A stretch of DNA of 11,156 bases from DAOTTW01 sp034437615 (GTDB lineage: Bacteria > Chloroflexota > Anaerolineae > Aggregatilineales > Phototrophicaceae). The DNA lies in contig DAOTTW010000269.1 of NCBI GenBank assembly GCA_034437615.1, forward strand, positions 1 through 11,156, in the 5' to 3' direction. The translations under genes were made by a program, and so were the position numbers. This document shows, one piece after another, positions 1 to 6,063 of this stretch. The notes under the pieces are model-generated. The model made no database searches, was not told where the DNA came from, and saw nothing but the letters and a program-made list of their open reading frames with translations. Positions within the stretch are counted from its first letter, which is position 1. Each line of letters starts with the position of its first letter.

Positions 1-342
1 GCGTATCGGCGCGGCCAACCAGCCCTTATAGGCATTGGCTAGCATCGGTGGCACATCGGCCCCAATGTAAATATCGTTCTGCGCCTGTGCTAATTCAAGC
101 GCATACGAGGCCAGCGTTTCGCCATCCGGCAATTGATCTGCTTCGATGCCTTGCACATACTGCGCATAAGGGGTGTCAAACATCACGAAGAACGCAGCAT
201 GTGCGGCGGTTAACTGTTTAGCCGTCCGCAACACCTGTGGCATGACCTCCACAAATGTATGATGTTGCGCCAACAAGCGCAGTGTATCCTGTAGTAGCAC
301 CGTCTGATCGAATTGCGCTTCGTGGTTTGGTTGCGTCATCAT
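1..342 (-). CDS. GAF-domain sensor/signalling protein, N-terminal part (truncated by window edge)
   Basis: Reading the minus strand from the ATG at 342 gives 114 codons without a stop up to the first base of the window, so the C-terminal part is missing. The N-terminus (MMTQPNHEAQFDQTVLLQDT) leads into a pattern typical of GAF domains: an amphipathic helix (LLQDTLRLLAQHHTFVEVMP), a second helix ending in TAAHAAFFVMFD, and then the start of the central sheet around residues 85-114 (NDIYIGADVPP ... GWLAAPIR). GAF domains bind small ligands or chromophores and usually sit in front of histidine kinase, GGDEF or phosphatase modules; which output domain follows cannot be seen here. There are two consecutive ATG codons; GGGTGAG lies just upstream and spaces better with the second (339). 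A TATAAT-type promoter lies about 45 bases upstream. The GAF assignment rests on pattern only, without a decisive catalytic motif. Confidence 0.68.
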   Translation of the reverse strand, partial: MMTQPNHEAQFDQTVLLQDTLRLLAQHHTFVEVMPQVLRTAKQLTAAHAAFFVMFDTPYAQYVQGIEADQLPDGETLASYALELAQAQNDIYIGADVPPMLANAYKGWLAAPIR

Positions 343-384
343 CTCACCCGTGCAGGCTCGTCTTCCTATGCCAACGTACATCCC

Positions 385-413
385 ATTATACACGACATCT
401 CCGCCAGCGTTCA
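385..413 (-). promoter_or_regulatory. Putative sigma70-type promoter of the GAF-domain gene
   Basis: On the minus strand there is a perfect TATAAT (plus-strand ATTATA at 385-390), preceded at a 17-base spacing by TGAACG, a weak match to TTGACA. Transcription would start near 378, leaving a short leader of about 36-39 bases before the GAF-protein ATG. It lies in the 114-base gap between the PPC gene and the GAF gene. I saw no convincing hairpin terminator in that gap, so some read-through from the PPC gene is possible. Confidence 0.45.
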
Positions 414-456
414 TCACGATTCATTGCAGCGTGGCATTGCTGATGCACCGACAGTA

Positions 457-1968
457 TCAGGGCGTTCTGGCAGCCTCTTGCAACAAAATCAGGTTGTATT
501 CGCCCTGTGTATCGTTGCGCTTGGCTGTGCCATCATAGCGCGAAGCCAGAATATAATGCACGCCCGTATAATCTAGCCGATAGTCTTGGATGAAGGCGTT
601 CTCACCGCTGCCATTACTGTCATCCCGCAAAATACGCCGCCGCTGACGATCCAGCAATTCAAGCACGGGGTCTAGCGTGCCGCTTGCTCGGTTCATACGC
701 ACGCTGATGACATCACCGCGATTGCCCCAGAACGCATGGATTTCTTGTGGCAGCGTATCGTCAAGGGTGCCACGTGCGTTGGTGTTGTATTGCAGGCGCG
801 GAATCCCTGGGTTAACATCCGCAAAGGCGTTGCCGTTACGCTCTAAGCGCAGTTCGTATTCCCCGAAGGATACGCCCTCTGCGCGTTCAAAGCGGGTGGC
901 AATCACTACATAACGCCCATTCCCCGGCAGGCGATAGTTGCCGATACGCGCATTGCGCCCGCTGCCGCTGTCGTCGTCTTCGATGAGGGGTTCATAGCCC
1001 GATGTCGCCAGAATCAAATAGGCATCCAGTTGGCCACTGGTCTGCTCCATGATGAGCGTCACGACTTCATCGCGCTGGCCTTCAAAGCTGTAGTAGCTCT
1101 CGTAGCTGTCGTTATCTATGCGCCCCGTCGCCGCCTGATTGTTCAGCAACGGCGCGGGGGCCAAGCGGTTGTTGCCCAGGCCAGAATTGCCGGATTCGGT
1201 GACAGACAGAATAAAGCCGCCGACTGTATCACCGGAGGCTTCGCCATAACGCGATGCAATAACGATATAGGTGCCTGTTGCTTCAATCAGCAGATTTTGC
1301 ACACGCGCATCACGTGGATTATCGCCGGGGGCGTCGTCATTTTCGGCCAGTAAGAAGCGGTCACCAGCGACCACCTGCAAATAAGGGTCCAGTGTGCCGG
1401 ATGTGCGCTGCATTTCGATATTCAGGATGTCGCCAGCTTCTGCGCGAAACGTATAAAATAGCTGTGGTTGCGTATTCGTGATGGTATTGGCCACCGGGTA
1501 GCCATAGCGTAGTGTGCTGCCCTGCTGCGATACAATGCCGACGCGCTCCAACGAGAATTCGTAAGCGCCGGACGTGCTGCCTAATGCATACCCAAACCGG
1601 GCCAGCACCACATAATAGCGCCCGTCCGCCCGCAAGCGTAACGTGGTATCAACATCCTGTCCACCGTCCTGGTCATCCTGCGCCAGCACGACATTGCCCA
1701 CATTATCGAAGACGTTCAACACGGGGTCCAGATTGCCCGATGTGGCATTCAAACGCAGGCGTAGCACCTCCCCGCGTGACCCTTCAAAGAAGTACACACG
1801 GCGCGGCGTCTCGTCATCGAGCCGACCTTCAACCAGCGTACCCAGTGCGATGCTAGAGCCAGTGTCGTTCTCCTGCGCATGGAGGCCAACACCCGTCAGC
1901 AGCAGCAAACAAAGGATCAGTTGTATACGGGGCAATGATCGTATCACGCTATTCATCGAACTCATCAT
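457..1968 (-). CDS. Secreted protein with four tandem PPC (pre-peptidase C-terminal) domains
   Basis: The 503-residue product starts with a Sec-type signal peptide: basic residues near position 10-14, a hydrophobic core (IQLILCLLLLTGVGL, residues 15-29) and a likely cleavage after HA or HAQ at 30-32. There is no lipobox cysteine and no second membrane segment, so it should be released outside the membrane. The rest is four beta-sandwich repeats of about 100 residues at roughly 42-143, 155-258, 278-377 and 397-497. Each has a SGxLDxxL strand signature (for example SGNLDPVL, SGTLDPYL, SGQLDAYL, SGTLDPVL), an acidic turn after it (DDQDGG, NDDAPGD, DDDSGSG, DDSNGSG), and a Y(Y/I/V)(V/I)(V/L)A(R/S)(R/F) strand. 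PPC domains usually sit at the C-terminus of secreted peptidases; here there is no peptidase domain, so a binding or surface role is inferred. In-frame ATGs at 1965 and 1953 are alternative starts; 1953 gives the most usual signal peptide and a longer leader. Confidence 0.87.
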   Translation of the reverse strand: MMSSMNSVIRSLPRIQLILCLLLLTGVGLHAQENDTGSSIALGTLVEGRLDDETPRRVYFFEGSRGEVLRLRLNATSGNLDPVLNVFDNVGNVVLAQDDQDGGQDVDTTLRLRADGRYYVVLARFGYALGSTSGAYEFSLERVGIVSQQGSTLRYGYPVANTITNTQPQLFYTFRAEAGDILNIEMQRTSGTLDPYLQVVAGDRFLLAENDDAPGDNPRDARVQNLLIEATGTYIVIASRYGEASGDTVGGFILSVTESGNSGLGNNRLAPAPLLNNQAATGRIDNDSYESYYSFEGQRDEVVTLIMEQTSGQLDAYLILATSGYEPLIEDDDSGSGRNARIGNYRLPGNGRYVVIATRFERAEGVSFGEYELRLERNGNAFADVNPGIPRLQYNTNARGTLDDTLPQEIHAFWGNRGDVISVRMNRASGTLDPVLELLDRQRRRILRDDSNGSGENAFIQDYRLDYTGVHYILASRYDGTAKRNDTQGEYNLILLQEAARTP

Positions 1969-1982
1969 CTTTTGTCAATCGC

Positions 1983-2011
1983 ATGATAGCAAGTGCCCGT
2001 AGCACTACCAA
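1983..2011 (-). promoter_or_regulatory. Putative promoter of the PPC-repeat gene
   Basis: On the minus strand TTGGTA (plus 2006-2011) and TATCAT (plus 1983-1988) are separated by exactly 17 bases. Transcription would begin near 1976. This would leave almost no leader for an ATG at 1968 but about 23 bases for the one at 1953, an indirect argument for the shorter protein. Confidence 0.4.
1992..2006. repeat. Short inverted repeat between the -35 and -10 of the PPC-gene promoter (possible operator)
   Basis: AGTGC and GCACT arms of 5 bases are separated by a 5-base centre (CCGTA). The repeat lies almost entirely in the 17-base spacer of the proposed PPC promoter, which is where a dimeric repressor or a spacer-twisting activator could bind. 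A further AAGTG copy follows at 2010-2014. Arms this short can occur by chance, so this is a suggestion from position only. Confidence 0.2.
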
Positions 2012-2034
2012 GTGTACGTAGGCTAGACGCTGTA

Positions 2035-2063
2035 TTGAGCTATGGTAAATTAACGCCCATTAT
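2035..2063 (+). promoter_or_regulatory. Weak putative promoter of the PfkB-family kinase gene
   Basis: TTGAGC (2035-2040) and CATTAT (2058-2063) are 17 bases apart and precede the TTG start at 2090 by about 27 bases. Both hexamers match the sigma70 consensus only partly. It is the best candidate in the divergent gap between the PPC gene and the kinase gene. Confidence 0.25.
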
Positions 2064-2089
2064 CACAACCAGCAGAAAGAATAAGACGC

Positions 2090-3082
2090 TTGGCCCTCCG
2101 CAACCTTGTGCCCAGGCTCAGCGCTGATGTGCTCGTGCTCGGTGATGTCATCCTAGATGAATATGTGTATGGGCGTGCCACCCGCATGAGCCGCGAAGCG
2201 CCGATTCCTGTGCTGGAATTTCAGCAACGGCGCTACATCCCCGGCGGCGCAGCCAACCCCGCCTCAAATATCGTTGCGCTCGGTGGTACGGCCACCCAAA
2301 TCGGTGTGATTGGCGACGACGAGGCAGGCCAACACCTGACCATCGCGCTGGGGCAGCATGGCATCAACACCACTGGGCTGCTCACGTGCACAGATCGTCC
2401 GACGACGCTCAAAACGCGCATCATGGCGCAGATGGGCCTACGCTTCCCGCAGCAGGTGGCCCGTGTGGATACGCTCACACGCCAGCCCATCGACGCCAAC
2501 ACCGAAGCGCAGGTGATCGAACGCCTCGACGCCTGCATCAGTGGCCGCAGCGTTGACACCGTGCTCGTGTCGGATTATCAAGCGGGGTTGCTGACGCCTT
2601 CGCTGGTAAAAGCCGTCGAGAACAGGCTATTCGGCAATGCTTTCTTAGCTGCTGATGCACAGGGCGCACTCGAAAAATACAGGCGGTTTGACCTTGTAAA
2701 GTGCAACGCCGACGACGCCAGCACCTATCTACGACGTGACCTGAACACCGACGCCGATTTCGCAGCAGCAGCACGCGCTTTACAGCAGCAACTCGGCATC
2801 ATGGGCGCGATGGTCATCACACGCGGCGCAGATGGCGCGACGGTGGCCGAGGCAAATGGACCAGTAGCCCACTGCCCTGCGCCGCTCGTCAGCGATGTCT
2901 ATGATACGGTTGGCGCAGGCGATACGGCCATCGCCGTGATGACATTAGCCATCGTCGCGGGTGCAGGCTATGTGGATGCGGTGCGGCTCGCAAATGTGGC
3001 TAGCGGCATTGTGGTGCGGCATGTGGGCAATTACACCCCGTCACCCGCCGAATTACTGGCCGCGTTGGATGCAAACGCCTAG
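2090..3082 (+). CDS. PfkB-family sugar kinase of the HldE/RfaE1 type (D-glycero-D-manno-heptose-7-phosphate kinase-like)
   Basis: This cytoplasmic kinase of 330 residues belongs to the ribokinase/PfkB fold. The opening block GDVILDEYVYGRATRMSREA (18-37), followed by PIPVLE, closely follows the family signature of the HldE kinase domain, GDxxLDxYxxGxxxRxSxEAPxPV. Next come the GGAAN substrate-binding motif at 52-56 and the anion-hole/catalytic motif DTVGAGDT at 272-279, with Asp278 the expected catalytic base. HldE phosphorylates heptose-7-phosphate at O-1 on the route to ADP-heptose; this protein has only the kinase half and no C-terminal nucleotidyltransferase, so a separate HldC-type enzyme would be needed. 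The middle differs from E. coli HldE: ADAQG (188-192) stands where DPKG is usual, and KCNADD (204-209) where TPNLSE is usual, so the exact sugar is uncertain. The start is TTG with a weak AGAAAGA upstream; no later start keeps the first strand. The gene converges on a heptosyltransferase-like gene. Confidence 0.8.
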   Translation: MALRNLVPRLSADVLVLGDVILDEYVYGRATRMSREAPIPVLEFQQRRYIPGGAANPASNIVALGGTATQIGVIGDDEAGQHLTIALGQHGINTTGLLTCTDRPTTLKTRIMAQMGLRFPQQVARVDTLTRQPIDANTEAQVIERLDACISGRSVDTVLVSDYQAGLLTPSLVKAVENRLFGNAFLAADAQGALEKYRRFDLVKCNADDASTYLRRDLNTDADFAAAARALQQQLGIMGAMVITRGADGATVAEANGPVAHCPAPLVSDVYDTVGAGDTAIAVMTLAIVAGAGYVDAVRLANVASGIVVRHVGNYTPSPAELLAALDANA

Positions 3083-4920
3083 CGACCACGACGCAGCAAC
3101 ACCAGCGACACAAAATACGGCAGGCGCAACATGCGCCAGAAGCGCCGAGGCTGCTTATACAACCTGAACAGCCACTCTAAGCCACGATTACGCATCCACT
3201 GCGGCGCACGCGGCACCACTCCAGCGATAAAATCCAGCGCACCACCGATGCCCATTGCCATCTTCACATTCAAGCGCGGCAAATTACGTGCAATCCATTT
3301 GTCCTGCTGCGGCGCACCATAGGCCACCAGCAGAATATCAGCTTTGCTGGCATTTACCATCTGCACAATGGCGTCCTCTTCATCAGCGGACGGGCTACCG
3401 GCGTGCGTACCCACGATCTGAATGCCCAGGTAGCGCTGTCGCAAAATCGCGGCTGCGTAATCCGCAACACCAGGCGCAGCCCCTAACAAAAACAGCCGCC
3501 AATTGTTCTTTGCGGCGTATTCTGCGATTTTCTCGGTGCCATCTGAGCCTGTCACACGCTCCGGTATGGGTGATTTCATGTGGCGTGCTGCCCATAGCAG
3601 CCCCACACCGTCGGGGATGCAGAGATCAGCGCGTTGCAAGATGAAGCGAAAAATCGGGTCACGACGCGCGATAATCATGAATTCCGGGTTGACAGTACAC
3701 ACATGACGCGGGCGCGTGCCAATGCGCACCCAACGATCAATTAAATCCATCCACTGTACATAGGTGATGCGGTCCACAGGCAAACCCAGAATGCGCAGCC
3801 GATCCGACCAATCCGGCACATCGTTCATCGGGCGCGTTGCTCGTGTGCGCTGGTCGTCAGCCAATACAGCACGCAAATTGCCGCTCAGCAGGCGTTGTGC
3901 TGCCTGTAGAACCTGCTGCGGTGTGACCATGCGCATGCAGGTCTGTGCCTCACAGCCCAGCGGCACACCGAGATCATGCGCCACATAGCTACAAGGGCCA
4001 CATCGCGGGCGGCTATTCAGCACGACAGCATCACCACCCGGCATCCAGGGACCCCAGGCGGCGTCATTTGTCGGGCCATACACCGCCACCAACGGCGTGC
4101 GCACGGCTGAGGCCAGATGCGTGACGCCACTATCAGCGCCGATGTACAAATCCGCTGAGCGTATCAGGTCAGCCAGTTGCGTCAGCGTCGTCTGCCCGAT
4201 CAAATCAACGGCAGGCTGCTGCATGGCCTCTAACACGCGAGCGCTGTCGTCGCTTGCCGTGCCGACCAGCACCACCTGGGCACCATAATCCCGCACCAGC
4301 GCATCAGCCACCTGTGCAAAGCGTTCTGGCTGCCAACGACGCGCCGCCCCTGACACACCGCCACCGGCATGAATCACAATCCTATGGCCCCGGTGCACGC
4401 TCAGCGGCAACACACCACGATCAAAGGCCACATGCGCCCGCCGCGCCTTCGCGGATGCACCACACAACCCAACCAAATCCAGCCAGTATTGCGCCTGATG
4501 CTTGGCCCCGAAGCCTTCATCGGGTAGGTGCTGCGTCAGGAACCAGCCATTGCCATTATCTAGCCCGATGATGTTCTCCGCGCCGCTAGCACGTGCGATT
4601 AATGCAAATTTGAGCGTACCAGCCCGGATGGTGAAGTGATGAAAGAAGATAACGGTTGTATAACGGCCCTTGCGCAACGACCAGATGCGCCCCAATGCCG
4701 TCGGACTCAGCAGCGCTAGTGTACGGTTCAGGCCACGCGGCACGTGAAGCGCCTCGTTAATCAGTGATGAGTCCACAACAGGCGCGGCGGGCGCAGTGGT
4801 CAGCAGGTCTATCGTGGCCAGAGGATGGGCGTCTCGCAACGCAGCAATCGCCGGGGTCGTCAGCACCAGATCGCCAATATCACCCAGTTGCACCAGCAAA
4901 AAACGCTGTGTGTCTGTCAT
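3079..4920 (-). CDS. Two-domain glycosyltransferase: GT9 (heptosyltransferase-like) fused to GT26 (WecG/TagA/CpsF)
   Basis: One uninterrupted frame carries two complete glycosyltransferase domains. Numbering from an ATG at 4983 (634 residues): residues 28-367 are GT9, with LLVQLGDIGDLVLTTPA (29-45; Asp38 at the position of the WaaC catalytic base), IHAGGG then RRWQPERF (204-222), the ADP-sugar site ADSGVTHLA (283-291), VYGPT, and a CGPC...C....CM cysteine set (328-350). Residues about 394-634 are GT26, with TVNPEF (430-435), PDGVG (457-461; Asp458 matches the TagA catalytic Asp), FLLGAAPG (498-505), GAPQQDKW (556-563) and a basic C-terminal tail (residues 601-634) of the kind that anchors TagA to the membrane. 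The linker 368-393 looks unstructured. GT9 uses ADP-heptose-type donors; GT26 transfers N-acetylmannosamine-type sugars to lipid-linked acceptors. I chose the ATG at 4920 (residue 22) because it follows the upstream stop; ATGs at 4932 and 4983 would overlap the GNAT gene. GAGG lies close before it, suggesting coupled translation. Confidence 0.88.
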   Translation of the reverse strand: MTDTQRFLLVQLGDIGDLVLTTPAIAALRDAHPLATIDLLTTAPAAPVVDSSLINEALHVPRGLNRTLALLSPTALGRIWSLRKGRYTTVIFFHHFTIRAGTLKFALIARASGAENIIGLDNGNGWFLTQHLPDEGFGAKHQAQYWLDLVGLCGASAKARRAHVAFDRGVLPLSVHRGHRIVIHAGGGVSGAARRWQPERFAQVADALVRDYGAQVVLVGTASDDSARVLEAMQQPAVDLIGQTTLTQLADLIRSADLYIGADSGVTHLASAVRTPLVAVYGPTNDAAWGPWMPGGDAVVLNSRPRCGPCSYVAHDLGVPLGCEAQTCMRMVTPQQVLQAAQRLLSGNLRAVLADDQRTRATRPMNDVPDWSDRLRILGLPVDRITYVQWMDLIDRWVRIGTRPRHVCTVNPEFMIIARRDPIFRFILQRADLCIPDGVGLLWAARHMKSPIPERVTGSDGTEKIAEYAAKNNWRLFLLGAAPGVADYAAAILRQRYLGIQIVGTHAGSPSADEEDAIVQMVNASKADILLVAYGAPQQDKWIARNLPRLNVKMAMGIGGALDFIAGVVPRAPQWMRNRGLEWLFRLYKQPRRFWRMLRLPYFVSLVLLRRGR

Positions 4921-4924
4921 CGCC

Positions 4925-5470
4925 TCAGCCATCTTCACGATCAAACTGCGAACTATCACGGTCATACGGGTCGCTGTCGCCATCTATATCAATGTCGATC
5001 TCCGCCCGCATTCGGATCATCACTTCACGGCCACCCATCGCACGCCAGAAGCCTTGTGCCTGCAAATTAGCGGCGGCCACATACCACTCATAACGCTCCA
5101 CGCCCCGCCCTGCAAACCAATTGCGCAACGCTTTGACCAGTGACTTGCCTGTGCCGCGTCCGCGTTGGCTGTGCTCTACGAAAATATCCGCCAGGAAGCC
5201 GCCGCGTTCTTCCTGGAACATCTCCGGCAGCAGGTCGATGATGATGCCCATCACGTAACCCACAACCGCATCGCTCTCTTCGTCAACCGCCACAAAGACC
5301 TTCGTATACGGATCATCAATCTGATCGCGGATGCGCCGCGCATAGTGGTAAGCCCCATCTGGCGTAGGCTTAGGCATGTTTGGGTCTAACTGACGGTGAT
5401 GCATCACCAATTTCAGCCATAACGCGCCAATAGCGTCGGCGTCACTCGCTCTTGCAGGTCGTATCAACAT
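4925..5470 (-). CDS. GNAT family N-acetyltransferase with an acidic C-terminal tail
   Basis: The 181-residue protein begins MLIRPARASDADAIGALW, the usual first strand and helix of GNAT enzymes. Strand 4 (GGFLADIFVEH) runs into the acetyl-CoA pyrophosphate loop QRGRGTG (102-108), and AANLQAQGFWRAMGGR (133-148) is the typical C-terminal helix and strand. These enzymes move an acetyl group from acetyl-CoA to an amine; the substrate is not readable here. The fold ends near residue 155. Residues 157-181 are an added tail with 11 acidic residues in 25, including IDIDIDGDSD. AGGTGA sits a few bases before the ATG, a good ribosome-binding site. The upstream GNAT gene ends 29 bases before it, and the glycosyltransferase gene starts 4 bases after its stop, so the three form a likely operon. 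Confidence 0.85.
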   Translation of the reverse strand: MLIRPARASDADAIGALWLKLVMHHRQLDPNMPKPTPDGAYHYARRIRDQIDDPYTKVFVAVDEESDAVVGYVMGIIIDLLPEMFQEERGGFLADIFVEHSQRGRGTGKSLVKALRNWFAGRGVERYEWYVAAANLQAQGFWRAMGGREVMIRMRAEIDIDIDGDSDPYDRDSSQFDREDG

Positions 5471-5474
5471 GCCA

Positions 5475-5481
5475 TCACCTT
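5475..5481 (-). promoter_or_regulatory. Ribosome-binding site of the second GNAT gene
   Basis: On the minus strand AAGGTGA lies 4 bases before the ATG at 5470, matching the 3' part of the Shine-Dalgarno consensus. It fixes the start of the acetyltransferase within a 29-base intergenic gap. Confidence 0.5.
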
Positions 5482-5499
5482 ACAGTCTATCGCCGTACA

Positions 5500-6000
5500 T
5501 CAATCAGTATTTGCACTCAACCAATAATTGCCGCTCACGCGCCTTGCACCGACAGATTGCCAGAAGGCCGCTTCCACACTCAACGCCGGATAAACCGTTA
5601 TCACTATGCGTTGGATGTCGCGCAGTGCAAGCGCTTCGCTGAGTGATCGCAACAGCACGCGCCCCACACCCGCTTGCAAACGCGGTGTATGCATATCCAC
5701 CACAAAGGCGACAACCTGACAAATTCGCGCAGGGGCTAGACCCGCTGCATTATCCGTTATGACGCCAGCAACAGCCCCAAGCAATTCAGAGGTGTCTGCT
5801 GCTGTTTGCGCCACACGGAAAACGGCATCGTCACGCCCTAGCCATGTGGATGCAGTCGCTTGCCAACGCTGCTGCGCTTTTGGCAAGAGGCGCACCCGTG
5901 CATTATACTGCTGCACCATCACCATGCGGTCGTACCAGTATTCTGCCAGTGTTATCAGGTCGTCTGGCGTTGCGTCGCGGGTTTGGATGCTATCAGCCAT
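5500..6000 (-). CDS. GNAT family N-acetyltransferase (first gene of the minus-strand operon)
   Basis: The 166-residue protein starts with MADSIQTRDATPDDLITLAE, the normal strand 1/helix 1 pattern of GNAT enzymes. It continues with a strand-4 and pyrophosphate-loop region (VVAFVVDMHTPRLQAGVGR, 96-114) in which QAGVGR (109-114) fits the Q/RxxGxG/A acetyl-CoA motif, and ends with EAAFWQSVGARRV (143-155), the usual alpha4-beta7 segment. Its sequence is clearly different from the GNAT encoded directly downstream, so the pair is not a recent tandem duplication. The substrate is unknown. No strong Shine-Dalgarno precedes the ATG at 6000. The 63-base gap to the divergent membrane-protein gene must contain promoters for both directions, but I found no pair of hexamers there good enough to call. 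Confidence 0.8.
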   Translation of the reverse strand: MADSIQTRDATPDDLITLAEYWYDRMVMVQQYNARVRLLPKAQQRWQATASTWLGRDDAVFRVAQTAADTSELLGAVAGVITDNAAGLAPARICQVVAFVVDMHTPRLQAGVGRVLLRSLSEALALRDIQRIVITVYPALSVEAAFWQSVGARRVSGNYWLSANTD

Positions 6001-6063
6001 CGCACGTTTACACGAATCTCGTTATCATGAGCAACACGTCCTGAAAGCATAGCGGAAAACACC

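Noticed and set aside
1643..2002. Plus-strand ORF of 119 codons opposite the PPC gene
   Set aside because: Low-complexity Ser/Pro/Arg-rich translation, complementary to a clear four-repeat secreted protein with signal peptide; a shadow frame.
2090..3082. Naming this gene hldE (bifunctional)
   Set aside because: The protein ends at residue 330, after the kinase domain; the C-terminal nucleotidyltransferase with its HxGH motif is absent.
3255..3644. Plus-strand ORF of 129 codons opposite the GT26 domain
   Set aside because: Its His/Pro/Arg-rich product has no family pattern, and the minus strand here encodes conserved GT26 motifs.
4921..4983. N-terminal extension of the GT9-GT26 protein starting at the ATG at 4983
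   Set aside because: It would overlap about 59 bases of the GNAT coding end and adds residues before the GT9 fold that no family member needs; the ATG at 4920 lies right after the GNAT stop.
6001..6063. Divergent promoters in the gap between the GNAT operon and the membrane-protein gene
   Set aside because: Candidates such as TTTACA and TATCAT occur, but none forms a -35/-10 pair with acceptable spacing and match, so I did not list them.
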